A DNA stretch of 64,000 nt, from positions 1 through 64,000 of the forward strand of contig CAYQOX010000011.1 of the NCBI GenBank assembly GCA_964419335.1, given 5' to 3'. The stretch comes from CAYQOX01 sp964419335. GTDB lineage: Bacteria; Hinthialibacterota; Hinthialibacteria; Hinthialibacterales; Hinthialibacteraceae. Shown here piece after piece: positions 40,355 through 49,229 of this stretch. A program made the translations under genes and the position numbers. Each line of letters starts with the position of its first letter. Within the stretch, counting starts at the first letter, position 1. The notes under the pieces were generated by a model, which saw only the letters and a program-made list of their open reading frames with translations, had not been told where the DNA came from and did not search any database.

Positions 40355-41413
40355 TTAGTTTTGCAAATTTTCGGGAGGTTGAAGAGAAAAAAACAAATCT
40401 GTAAATTGTACCCGAAGATTTAAATAGCGATCCATCCCTTCGATGACGTCTAATATTTTTTCGATGGCAGAGAAGATGGATTGGGGAGTATCTTTGTACC
40501 AAATTTGTTTTAATTCTTCTTTACGGTCTGGATTGTAAAAGCATCCATCTTCGATTCCTTCGACGATGAGCAATCCATCGCGTAGAAGGTTTAGGAAGAT
40601 AGCTAAATCCTCTCGGATCTCATCCCGTTCTTTTTTGCTGTAGAGTTCTGCCAGTTCAGGGATAGCCGAAATCCGGGTGCGAATATCTTTAATGTGCTGT
40701 AATATTTCATCGCGTTCTTCGAGGTAGTTTTCGGCAAAGAGCGAGCGTGCTACTTGGGGTAAGCCGCCCGAGGCTCTGGCAAGAGTTTCTGCTGCTTGGG
40801 GTGGCAGTTTTTCCGCCAAGGTATTGGCTAAGGCATGAATATCCAAGGGGGTTAGACGAATTTTATGGCATCGGGATAAAATCGTGGGTAATATTTTAGA
40901 AAAGTTATCGGTTAACATTAAAAATAATAGGTGTTCATGAGGTTCTTCTAAAATTTTGAGCAGGCTATTTGCGGCGGGGATTGTCATCCGGTGTGCGTCA
41001 TTAAAAATGAAAATTTTCATAGCCCCTTCGTAGGGCATATTTTGGGCGTATTCTTGGACAATACGCATATGGCCGATGCTGTAATCCTGTCCTTTGCGTT
41101 CGGGTTTTTCCCAATCTTCGTTTGGTTGCATTTCGAAGACATCCGGGAATTGATGATCATGGATGCGGCGGCAGTTTAAGCAGTTTCCGCAAAAATCCTC
41201 GCTCGCGTTTTTGCAATTCAGACTCATGGCAATGGCGCGGGCGATCGCGATTTGGCCGGCATTGGTGGGACCATGGATGAGATAGGTCCCCTTCATTTTC
41301 CCTTCATGGATTGAAGCGAGGATATTTTTTTTGACATTTGGATGGCATTCAACGTCATTCCAGGGCATGGTATGTAGCCAATATTTAAGAAAGGCTTCAG
41401 CTTGTGTTTGCAT
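40355..41413 (-). CDS. holB: DNA polymerase III delta-prime subunit
   Basis: HolB (352 residues), the clamp-loader 'stator' in the AAA+ complex. The P-loop reads GPTNAGQIAIARAI, so the Walker A Lys is Gln, as expected for delta-prime, which does not need ATP hydrolysis. A four-Cys zinc site is present (CKN, CGNCLNCRR near residue 48-65). The central FIFNDAHRMTIPAANSLLKILEEP and the SRC motif ILSRCHKIRL are typical. The C-terminal ~120 residues are helical, as in the collar domain. It is divergent from the M15-like gene at 41477. Confidence 0.92.
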   Translation of the reverse strand: MQTQAEAFLKYWLHTMPWNDVECHPNVKKNILASIHEGKMKGTYLIHGPTNAGQIAIARAIAMSLNCKNASEDFCGNCLNCRRIHDHQFPDVFEMQPNEDWEKPERKGQDYSIGHMRIVQEYAQNMPYEGAMKIFIFNDAHRMTIPAANSLLKILEEPHEHLLFLMLTDNFSKILPTILSRCHKIRLTPLDIHALANTLAEKLPPQAAETLARASGGLPQVARSLFAENYLEERDEILQHIKDIRTRISAIPELAELYSKKERDEIREDLAIFLNLLRDGLLIVEGIEDGCFYNPDRKEELKQIWYKDTPQSIFSAIEKILDVIEGMDRYLNLRVQFTDLFFSLQPPENLQN

Positions 41414-41476
41414 AAATCTGCTGGAATACTATCTTACAGATAAGTTTTTATTTTACAAAGAGAGGAATACCGAGAT

Positions 41477-42736
41477 ATGAGAATTATAGGCGTGACGATG
41501 CTTGTCTTATCCGCTATTGGATTTGGCATTTTATTTATAGTATCGCATCCTTCGCAGGCGCAAAAAAAAGTCATGGAATCCCAAACAGAAATTCACTGTC
41601 GTAACGCAGAGTTTCAGGCGGATGTACTTTTTATTACAAAACCAGAACAGGCGTTGGAATTTTTTTGTGTTGTGGAACCAGAGCAGGTTCTTTCGAAAGG
41701 CTATGTACCTGAACCGGCTACGTATGAGTGGAAGGTTTCCTCAGGCGAAGTTGAATCTGAAAAGCATAAGGCTCGATGGTCGAAGGCTGAGGCGGGGTTA
41801 CAGACGATTCGAGTTTCTGGAAGTTTGCTTTATCGATCGACGGAAGAATCATCCGGGCTTTTTGCCGCTGAACCGCCAGACATTGAAATTCCCTTCGAGA
41901 CGGAAATGAAAGCACTTTACCCTCATGAAACTGGGATTAAGTGGGAGGTGGTGATCGATGGATTTCCCATCGGAAAGTATCCCGATCCTACCAATCCACA
42001 AAATTTGGAAAAGTCGGCTACTCCTAATCGAATTGTGGAGAATAAAAGTACTTATATGCCGCCGCGATATTATTATGAAGTGACGCCGGAAACTTTCTTT
42101 CTACGAATACACAAGAATTATTGGTTAGGAAATTTTGATCTCGACCCTCGTTTTATGGATTTAGAATATCCCCGATATATTGCGATTGAGCCGCGAATCA
42201 TACGTAAATTGGATGATCTACAGGAATTAATGAATTCCGAAGGGGTGGAAGTCAGCAAATTCAATATTATATATGCTTATCGATCGCCTGATTACAATTT
42301 AGGTTCTCGGGCAGAAGATGACGAAAAGACTTTGAAGAGTCCATTTTCGGCCCATATGTATGGACAAGCGATCGATTTTATTGTCGATGAGGATGATGAT
42401 TTTGTTATTGACGACCTGAATCAAGACGGAGAAATTAATATTGAAGATGCTCGGGTGATGCAGGATTTTGCCACAAAACTCGATACCCAGTATTTAGAAC
42501 AGGGAAAGCAAGACATGGTTGGCGGAGCATTTATTTATTATCACCATGATTATTGGGAACGGGGAGAGTATGCGCAAACCCCTTATTTGCATATGGATGT
42601 ACGTGGTTATACGCGTGAGGATGGAAGCTTAATTCGCTCTACCATTCCTGATACGATTGGCATTACGCAAGAGGCAAATCCTTATCGGCTTAAAAAGCCG
42701 ATCCCACCTTGGCCGTTTTCTAAACCAAAACATTAA
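41477..42736 (+). CDS. M15/DUF882-like peptidase with an inserted EF-hand loop
   Basis: A 419-residue exported protein with a signal peptide (hydrophobic residues 6-22, ending SQA). Residues ~45-125 form a beta domain (YEWKVSSGEVE, RWSKAEAGLQTIRVSG) that resembles a PKD/Ig fold. Residues ~205-385 match Peptidase_M15_3 (DUF882): IIYAYRSPDYN, then zinc ligands His293 and Asp300 in SAHMYGQAIDF, and His372 in YLHMDVRG. Between them residues 313-324 (DLNQDGEINIED) form a canonical calcium EF-hand/dockerin-like loop. The family includes LD- and DD-carboxypeptidases acting on peptidoglycan stems. It is divergent from holB and ends in a strong terminator. Confidence 0.82.
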   Translation: MRIIGVTMLVLSAIGFGILFIVSHPSQAQKKVMESQTEIHCRNAEFQADVLFITKPEQALEFFCVVEPEQVLSKGYVPEPATYEWKVSSGEVESEKHKARWSKAEAGLQTIRVSGSLLYRSTEESSGLFAAEPPDIEIPFETEMKALYPHETGIKWEVVIDGFPIGKYPDPTNPQNLEKSATPNRIVENKSTYMPPRYYYEVTPETFFLRIHKNYWLGNFDLDPRFMDLEYPRYIAIEPRIIRKLDDLQELMNSEGVEVSKFNIIYAYRSPDYNLGSRAEDDEKTLKSPFSAHMYGQAIDFIVDEDDDFVIDDLNQDGEINIEDARVMQDFATKLDTQYLEQGKQDMVGGAFIYYHHDYWERGEYAQTPYLHMDVRGYTREDGSLIRSTIPDTIGITQEANPYRLKKPIPPWPFSKPKH

Positions 42737-42758
42737 AGAAAAGCCTAAAGGAATTAAA

Positions 42759-42791
42759 AAGGCTTGGATTAATATCCAAGCCTTCTGTTTT
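42759..42791 (+). terminator. Strong terminator after M15-like gene
   Basis: AAGGCTTGGAT (42759-42769) pairs perfectly with ATCCAAGCCTT (42774-42784) around a 4-nt loop; CTGTTTTT follows. Confidence 0.88.
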
Positions 42792-42938
42792 TACTAATGG
42801 TATGGTAAATGTATATACTAATTTATGTAGAAAAATCAAAAAATGGATTTGCAGGAGGGAGAATTAAATAAAGGTAAAAAAACGTTAAACATCAATCAGA
42901 GTAAGGCATCTTGAAATTTTATACATGAGGTGAGGAAG

Positions 42939-43586
42939 ATGCGAAGGAAAACTGGTTTTACCTTGATTGAGTTATTAATTGTTGTAGCCATTATTGGAAT
43001 CTTGGCGGCTATAGCGGTGCCCAATTTTTTGAACGCGCAGATCCGAGCCAAGGTTGCGCGTGCCCAAGCGGATATGAAAAATATGGGGACTGCGATCGAA
43101 TCGTTTCGCTTAGATCAGGGTACCTTGCTTGTGGATTTTTGGGATGAAGGAACGCCAGAAGTCTGGGAACGTGTGAAAAAGTGGGGGTTATGCTCTCCAG
43201 ACAACCAAGATGATGCGGTACGTAATCAAGTGTGTATTCTTGCCAATCTAACATCGCCGGTAGCCTATATGTCTTCGATACCGAAAGATCCTTTTTTTGG
43301 AAAAATCACGGGAACCAGTGAGCGTTTAGAGATTGCGTTGGCGGGTACCTATTTCTATGGAGACAATGAATCTGTAATCCCGGGAAATGATCATAATTTT
43401 CAGGCCTTGTACCCAGATAATGCTGAACGTTGGGGATTACGACCTATGCGTGAGAATGAATGGACGCTTTTAGGCATGGGGCCGGATACGACAGTAGAAG
43501 AACTTGGTGAGCGTCCCCGCGGGATTCCTTATGATGCGACGAATGGCTTAATAAGTTCTGGGGATATTACAATGCGAAGTGGATAA
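42939..43586 (+). CDS. Type IV pilin/pseudopilin-like protein (paralog E)
   Basis: The ATG at 42939 has AGGTGAGG about 4 nt upstream and gives the shortest leader, MRRKTG/FTLIE; 215 residues. It has the invariant LLIVVAIIGILAAIAVPN and FLNAQIRAKVARAQADMKN. The globular domain includes FRLDQGTLLVDFWDEG, LTSPVAYMSSIPKDPFF, LLGMGPD and YDATNGLISSGDI. It is closest to paralog D (22492), about 20 kb away, which it matches in the LLVD and TSPVxYMSS motifs. It stands alone between two terminators. Confidence 0.9.
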   Translation: MRRKTGFTLIELLIVVAIIGILAAIAVPNFLNAQIRAKVARAQADMKNMGTAIESFRLDQGTLLVDFWDEGTPEVWERVKKWGLCSPDNQDDAVRNQVCILANLTSPVAYMSSIPKDPFFGKITGTSERLEIALAGTYFYGDNESVIPGNDHNFQALYPDNAERWGLRPMRENEWTLLGMGPDTTVEELGERPRGIPYDATNGLISSGDITMRSG

Positions 43587-43599
43587 ACTGAGAGGTTTA

Positions 43600-43635
43600 G
43601 AAGGGAGAGCGGAAGGATTTTTTTACTCTCCCTTC
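43600..43635. terminator. Bidirectional terminator between prepilin E and GH127
   Basis: GAAGGGAGAG (43600-43609) pairs with CTCTCCCTTC (43626-43635) around a 16-nt loop that contains a T-run. It lies between convergent genes. Confidence 0.55.
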
Positions 43636-43658
43636 CTTCATGGAAATCAAGTTTTTAT

Positions 43659-46040
43659 TTATTTATAGACAGCCCATTCTAGGATTCCGGCACTGTAATC
43701 TTCTTGGAGTTGAACTTGGACTCGCAGGGCTTTGGTTTTGATTGGAGCAAAACTGACGTAATTGAAGCCATTGCGTTCAGTGGGATATTCCTTGACGCCT
43801 TTTATTTCTTTCCAGCTGTCTTTGTCTTTGTATAAAAGTTTCCAACTTTCGGGAACCCGGCAGTCGCCTTTATCCCGGTCATCGTACCAATAGACTTCTA
43901 CCGCAGAAGCAGATGAGGTTTCAAAAAAATTATACTGTATCCATTCTTTTGTGCCTTTGCGATCCCACCATGTGAAGCGGGGGATGGATTTATCATTCGA
44001 ACTATTCGGTTCGCGTTGATCGTTGAGGGCTGCGAGTGAATCACCATTCCCTACATGGGAAGCGGAGACTTCGCTTTGGGTGGCGAGCGTAGGGAGAAGG
44101 GTGAGGTCTGCATGTTCTGGGAGCCATACAACCATTTCTCCTGGAGTGCGGTTATCCCACGAATAGTAGGGAACAGCCATAAAGGGCGTAGTTTTGTTGG
44201 GAGTTACGGGTTGATAGAGTTGTTCATTCCAGTGAGAAAGATCCTTCATGATGGCCTCTCCGGTAATGACCACCACACCGCTAAGAAGATCTTCCACATA
44301 GCGGGCTTCGAGTTCTGCATCACGGTGTAGAGCCATGTATTTCACACCCACGGGATTATCCATTTCTTCCAAGCAATAAACCAACGGTCCCCGTTGCAGG
44401 GCAACTTTCGCACGGTCGGCTTTAACGTAGGGATGGGCTTGGATACGTTTAATTTCCATAGGCAGGTTGAGTGTAATGATCTCATTCTTATTCCATTCAC
44501 GATCTAAACGTACATAGCCAGCGTGCAGACGATATTCGATTTTTTCTCCATTTACACGAATACTGGGTTTATTACACCAAGAGGGAATCCGGAGGTTTAA
44601 GTCAAATTTAGCAGCGGTCTTGGGGGTTAGATGAATTTGAATGTTTCCTTCCCAGGGATATTGACTTTTGATGGTGACCTCGACCTCGGTGGATGAGAGA
44701 GGGATCATGGTTTGGCTGGCGATGTATTGGTTAATATAAATCCCATCGGGTTGATAAGCATAAATGTATTCACCAATTTTTGGGATAAAACGAACAACGT
44801 TGGTAGGACAGCATGCGCAGTTAAACCAATGTTGACGGTGGTATTCACTGTCGCCTTGTTTGCCACCGCTGGTTTGGAAGGATTCGGGCCCGTCGCTCGC
44901 TAGGGGATTGCGGTAAAAGAACTTATCGCCATCCATGGATACGCCGGAGAGTAAGCCGTTGTATAATACGCGCTCGAAAACATCCGCGTAGCGGCTATCA
45001 GCGTGGATCAGGTTCATGCGGTGGTTAAAAAAGGCTAAAGCGATGGAAGCGCAGGTTTCAGCGTAGGAATTTTCGTTGGGCAAGTCATACCCTCCCGCAA
45101 AGCCTTCTCCATGGCCAGAAACACCAATACCGCCTGTGACGTACATTTTGTGAGAGACGAGATCGTTCCAAATGTTGGACATCGCCACAAGGTAACCGGG
45201 GTCACCCGTGATGGAAGCTACATCTGCCACACCACTGAAAAGATACATGGCGCGCACAGCATGGCCGAAGACTTGGTCTTGTTCGCGGATAGGAGCGTGA
45301 TCTTGGAGGGAATTGCCGTAAAGTTCACGGTCATGGGCGTGGCCGCGTTCTTCAATAAAAAATTGAGATAAATCTAAATAGCGTTTTTCGCCCGTGAGGT
45401 GATAAAGCTTTATGAGAGCGAGTTCCAGTTCTTCATGACCGGGAACGTCCCGACGTTTATCCAACCCAAATTTTTCATCGATCAAATCGGCGAATTTGAT
45501 TGCCACATCGAGAAGTGTACGTTTATCGGTGGCTTGATAATGAGCAATCCCCGCTTCAATTAAGTGCCCGGCGCAGTAAAGTTCATGTTTTACTTTGAGA
45601 TCGCTCCAGCGTTTGTCCGGTTCTTCAAGAGTATAGTAGGTATTGAGGTAACCATTTTCTTCTTGGGCGTTGGCGATTTTTTCGATGATCTCATCGAGTT
45701 TCGCCTCCAGTGCATCGTCAGGGAAAAGGGCAAGTGAATAAGAAGCGCCTTCAAGCACTTTGTAAACATCAGAATCATTAAAGTAAATCCCTTCGAACTC
45801 TCCGTCTTCCATGCCTGCCGCTTTGGCGAAGTTACGAATGCGTCCTGTTTTTTCGCACCACTCGATATTATGCCAAACTGTTTTTTCATGATTGACTTTT
45901 AGTCGAGGCTGCCAGAATTCATCTTGAATCTTTACATTGTGGAATTCTACAGGGGTTAACTTACGGTGGGGAGTTGGTTCCTCTGCTGATAGGTTTAATG
46001 TGATAACACAACCCAGTATGATCATGATGAATATACGCAT
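43659..46040 (-). CDS. GH127-family (DUF1680) beta-L-arabinofuranosidase-like protein
   Basis: A 793-residue exported protein with a signal peptide (MIILGCVITLNLSA). Residues ~30-600 match GH127: an (alpha/alpha)6 barrel with the substrate-side Glu328 and Cys330 (SYAETCAS) and the downstream CACC (Cys408, 410, 411). GH127 enzymes retain configuration with a zinc-bound Cys nucleophile, and these residues agree with that site. A C-terminal beta-sandwich, with an F5/8-type discoidin-like tail (WYDDRDKGDCRVPESWKLLY near residue 740), may bind carbohydrate. GGAGG precedes the ATG. Substrate could be arabinofuranosides or related sugars. Next to a CotH/lamin-tail gene (88 bp) on the same strand. 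Confidence 0.9.
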   Translation of the reverse strand: MRIFIMIILGCVITLNLSAEEPTPHRKLTPVEFHNVKIQDEFWQPRLKVNHEKTVWHNIEWCEKTGRIRNFAKAAGMEDGEFEGIYFNDSDVYKVLEGASYSLALFPDDALEAKLDEIIEKIANAQEENGYLNTYYTLEEPDKRWSDLKVKHELYCAGHLIEAGIAHYQATDKRTLLDVAIKFADLIDEKFGLDKRRDVPGHEELELALIKLYHLTGEKRYLDLSQFFIEERGHAHDRELYGNSLQDHAPIREQDQVFGHAVRAMYLFSGVADVASITGDPGYLVAMSNIWNDLVSHKMYVTGGIGVSGHGEGFAGGYDLPNENSYAETCASIALAFFNHRMNLIHADSRYADVFERVLYNGLLSGVSMDGDKFFYRNPLASDGPESFQTSGGKQGDSEYHRQHWFNCACCPTNVVRFIPKIGEYIYAYQPDGIYINQYIASQTMIPLSSTEVEVTIKSQYPWEGNIQIHLTPKTAAKFDLNLRIPSWCNKPSIRVNGEKIEYRLHAGYVRLDREWNKNEIITLNLPMEIKRIQAHPYVKADRAKVALQRGPLVYCLEEMDNPVGVKYMALHRDAELEARYVEDLLSGVVVITGEAIMKDLSHWNEQLYQPVTPNKTTPFMAVPYYSWDNRTPGEMVVWLPEHADLTLLPTLATQSEVSASHVGNGDSLAALNDQREPNSSNDKSIPRFTWWDRKGTKEWIQYNFFETSSASAVEVYWYDDRDKGDCRVPESWKLLYKDKDSWKEIKGVKEYPTERNGFNYVSFAPIKTKALRVQVQLQEDYSAGILEWAVYK

Positions 46041-46128
46041 AATGTCCTCCAGCCAAAAAGGGAATGAGCCCTCAATATGTTTTTGTAAGGATACCAGTAT
46101 TTCAAAAATTAACTCATTTGGCTAGAGA

Positions 46129-48123
46129 TCAATAACGCATCCATTCTTTTATAGGTACATAAATGGGAGTAGGTGTAAGTGTTGGGGTTGGGGGTATCGG
46201 AGTAGGTGTCAAAGTTGGTGTCGGGGTTGGTATTTGCAGCATGCGGTAAACCCAGGGCATGATGACCTCCGTGCGGTTGTCAATGAAGGTGCGTGCGATA
46301 TCGAGGGCCTCTTCCCAATGCGCCAGGCTTTTGTTGGTATTCCAACGCTGAGCTTCCATAGGCATGGCGGGACGGATTTCATCCGCCAGTTGGTCTAGCC
46401 GCTGGTGAAGATGTTCGAGGCTAAGAGCATCGGCTAAGTAATGTTCAAATTCACCGACAAAATATTGTTTATATTCGTCATTTTTTAATAATCCAGAAAG
46501 TAAACGTCCAAGCGAGGTATTGTTTTGGGCGTTACTAAATGTATTTTTACGATAACTGCCCCGTGAGGCTCCTGAACCAAACGAGTCTTCTATATCCCAT
46601 ACAAAGAGTTTCCATTTCCCGTAGGGAGTGCGTTCGCGCGCTGCGTACCAGTTGTGGTGAGGCCAATCGTGATTTTGGACCCACACATTGAGGATATAAT
46701 ACGAAGTCACTTGTGGGATATCGACCATCGTTTTGAATTCTTCGTAAACTTCTGGTTGGGAAAGATCATGATTGTTTAAGTAGGAGAACATCTCATTCCA
46801 ACTTTTTTTATCGCCTTCTTTTACTTCGTCGTCGGAAATGATATCCCATTCCGGGAAACCGTAATATTGTTCAAAAAAATCACCATCATAACGTTCACAG
46901 GGATTGTATAAGCCCCAATATTCACCGTTGAGGTACAAGTTTACGTAAGTTCCATGAGAACTAACCGACCCCATGTCGTCGTGGACATTGCGACCCAGTT
47001 GATCGGAGAGATAGACGGCGACATCGCGTTCCTGCTGATCCCAATGGATCCAACTATCGTTGTATCCCGCACGCAGGACGAAGCTATCGAAGCGTTCAAC
47101 CCCTGCTTCGGGAATTAAGGGATATTCCAGCCATCCGGGGCCATAGTCCCCGCGGAAATAAAGGCGAAAAGATTTTTTGTCTGAACGTTGGCGAGAGGCG
47201 CCGCCGTGGATACGCAAACCAGCATTTACGCCAAACTCGCGCGAGCCTTCTTCGTCGAAATATTCTACGGCAACGGGACGTTCCCAATCAAAACCGCGGC
47301 GGGTGGGATTGGCATAAATCCCGATTTGAGAATCCCACAGGTCGGGAGGATCGGTAATGAGGGATAAAACGGGAAGTGGCCGTGATTCATTGAGGAAGTA
47401 GGTATGGCTGATAATTTGGCTAGGACGGAATTCATCGTGAAACACACGGGCACGGAGAGGGGTTGTTTGATCTAGGGTGATGGGTTTGGTATAACGTGGG
47501 CTGGATCTCTCCGGGGGGGAACCATCCAAAGTATAACGGATGGTTCCTTTGTCTTCTTCATTATGGAGAGTCACTTCAATTTCTTGCTCATAGAATCCGC
47601 CAGCAGGATCCACGGTAGGACGTATGGCAAATCGTTTCAATCCCTCAGAGGAGTTCTCTTCACCCGGGGTAGGGTCTTCGAAGTAAAGCCATTCGTCTAA
47701 GTCGTTAGGATTCCGTCCGAAAGAAACATCTTCCTCTTGCTCAGGAAAATGGATTGAATCGACAAGTTCAGCTTGGGGATTGTAGAGGCCAATGTATTCA
47801 CCTCTCCGTTGGAGGCGAAAATTGGCGTGGTATTCGCCAGGATTGTAAAATCCGTATCCCGAGGTCAAGATTTGTAAATAACTGCTTGCTTCGAGTTCGA
47901 TTGTAGGAAATACCCATTTACGAGGGACGAGGGGATCATCGGTCAAACCGTAACCTTTTAAGTTGATCGTTTCTTCTCCGGAGTTATGGATTTCGATCCA
48001 TTCGATGGGATTCCCATAATCATCGAGTTCCTCGCCATCGGTTAGGAATTCATTGATCAATAGATCCGCCCAGGGCATTTGTGTAAAAAAAAGAAGAGTT
48101 ATAGCCAATAGAAAAAAACGCAT
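46129..48123 (-). CDS. Secreted CotH-kinase / lamin-tail domain protein
   Basis: A 664-residue exported protein. After a signal peptide (residues 1-19, ending PWA), a lamin-tail domain (LLINEFLTDGEELDDYGNP, EWIEIHNSGEETINLKGYGL) occupies ~20-135. Next is a chitobiase/hexosaminidase C-terminal-like domain, with IRYTLDGSPPERSSPRYT near residue 200. A CotH-type atypical kinase domain spans ~260-600, with GLRIHGGASRQRSDKKSFR and the metal-site-like KLFVWDIEDSFGSG. The last 40 residues are a Pro-Thr linker, TPTPTLTPTPIPPTPTLTP, before the short tail IKEWMRY. Such three-domain proteins are frequent in Planctomycetes and relatives. Function is unknown; CotH homologs phosphorylate spore-coat proteins. 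Confidence 0.85.
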   Translation of the reverse strand: MRFFLLAITLLFFTQMPWADLLINEFLTDGEELDDYGNPIEWIEIHNSGEETINLKGYGLTDDPLVPRKWVFPTIELEASSYLQILTSGYGFYNPGEYHANFRLQRRGEYIGLYNPQAELVDSIHFPEQEEDVSFGRNPNDLDEWLYFEDPTPGEENSSEGLKRFAIRPTVDPAGGFYEQEIEVTLHNEEDKGTIRYTLDGSPPERSSPRYTKPITLDQTTPLRARVFHDEFRPSQIISHTYFLNESRPLPVLSLITDPPDLWDSQIGIYANPTRRGFDWERPVAVEYFDEEGSREFGVNAGLRIHGGASRQRSDKKSFRLYFRGDYGPGWLEYPLIPEAGVERFDSFVLRAGYNDSWIHWDQQERDVAVYLSDQLGRNVHDDMGSVSSHGTYVNLYLNGEYWGLYNPCERYDGDFFEQYYGFPEWDIISDDEVKEGDKKSWNEMFSYLNNHDLSQPEVYEEFKTMVDIPQVTSYYILNVWVQNHDWPHHNWYAARERTPYGKWKLFVWDIEDSFGSGASRGSYRKNTFSNAQNNTSLGRLLSGLLKNDEYKQYFVGEFEHYLADALSLEHLHQRLDQLADEIRPAMPMEAQRWNTNKSLAHWEEALDIARTFIDNRTEVIMPWVYRMLQIPTPTPTLTPTPIPPTPTLTPTPIYVPIKEWMRY
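46150..46236 (-). repeat. Pro-Thr linker repeat coding region
   Basis: This stretch encodes alternating Pro-Thr dipeptides. It reads in plus-strand text as repeated GTnGGnGTnGG units and could vary by slippage. Confidence 0.6.
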
Positions 48124-48329
48124 TCCATCCGTAATCCTTTCAAAAAGTGCTTATACCTTAAAATATAATAAAATAGATGATAATTGTCTCAAAAATAAGG
48201 TGAATTAAAGAAGTCAAGTCAGGTGGAGGGAAAAGAAAATCACCGAGTGTCTTTCTCTCCCATGAGTGAAAGTTACTCATCGAATTAAAAACCGTTATAT
48301 AAGAAAATAGTTAAGATGGGGAGGGGATC

Positions 48330-48869
48330 ATGCGTGTGGCATTAATATCGGTCGGTCTCATAGGGGTATTGATTGGATACCTTATACCAAGTGATTTTTC
48401 CACCGCCAATGAGAATACAGAAACTCAAGCAATGGATTTTTCCAGAGAGCCGATGAATGAACCTCTCGAGCGGGAAGGGTATCGCCCCTATGATTATAAA
48501 GAAACCTTGCGGCCTTCAGCTGAGCAAGTACGAGAAAACATTACAGACCCATGGATGATGGTGATGGAGACATATATTCATGGTGCTTACACACCGGATC
48601 GGATTTCAATCTTTATCCCCAAAGGAGATGACCATCAACCAGGATTTAAGGCCAATGTACCGGGAGATGGGGCAAAATGGGAAGAAGAGTATCTGGTTTT
48701 CTTGTTGCTTTGGAATCCTACCCGGGGAGATGATTCTGTTGCGGGGCATGAGATTCGTTTGGATTTTCTAAAAGAGGATGGAGAGTGGGAAGTGGTTTGG
48801 GCGGGTCATCGATTTCGTTGTGCTCGGGGGGAGAATCAAGGGAAATGGACAAAAGAACTTTGTCCCTAA
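48330..48869 (+). CDS. Exported hypothetical protein
   Basis: A 179-residue protein with an N-terminal hydrophobic segment (LISVGLIGVLIGYLIPS) and good ribosome site (GGGGAGGGG) at 48330. The mature part is polar, with paired Trp/Glu-rich segments (EWEVVWAGHRFRCARGE) and two Cys residues near the end that could form a disulfide. I recognise no family. It stands alone, 206 bp after the start of the CotH gene, which is divergent, and 360 bp before the GntP gene. Confidence 0.75.
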   Translation: MRVALISVGLIGVLIGYLIPSDFSTANENTETQAMDFSREPMNEPLEREGYRPYDYKETLRPSAEQVRENITDPWMMVMETYIHGAYTPDRISIFIPKGDDHQPGFKANVPGDGAKWEEEYLVFLLLWNPTRGDDSVAGHEIRLDFLKEDGEWEVVWAGHRFRCARGENQGKWTKELCP

Positions 48870-49229
48870 TATTTTTTGTGTTAGAAGAAAGAGAAAAAGT
48901 GACTGAGAACGATGCAACACGGCTCCTTTTATAAATGAAAAATATTGGAATCACGCTCGTATTGTCTAGCCGGTCATAAAAGTTGATGTTTATAATCGAC
49001 TCGATTCCGATATCGTGAAATTGTTGAGAAAAAAGGTGCAGGATATCAAGATCATAACAACGCCGTATTTACATAGAAGCCCGCAAAAATCAACATTCTT
49101 CCTCATCGCACTTCTATAATCCCATTTTTCCTCTTGGTCTCTACACAAACCTTGGGTTTGCTTTCCTGGTTATGTTAAACTCGTTAAAATCCTTGATTGT
49201 CATTCGAAACTGTTGAGAAGGGGAAAATT
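48870..49229. other. Intergenic region at the left skew switch
   Basis: No ORF or RNA gene is supported in these 360 bp. The plus-strand base composition changes from G-rich to C-rich within it at about 49,050. A TATAAT at ~48,999-49,004 could be a -10 box but has no good -35. The end contains the GntP ribosome site AAGGGG. Confidence 0.5.

Noticed and set aside
41413..41477. Truncated or inactive HolB because the Walker A Lys is Gln
   Set aside because: The delta-prime subunit normally has a degenerate P-loop, so this is expected.
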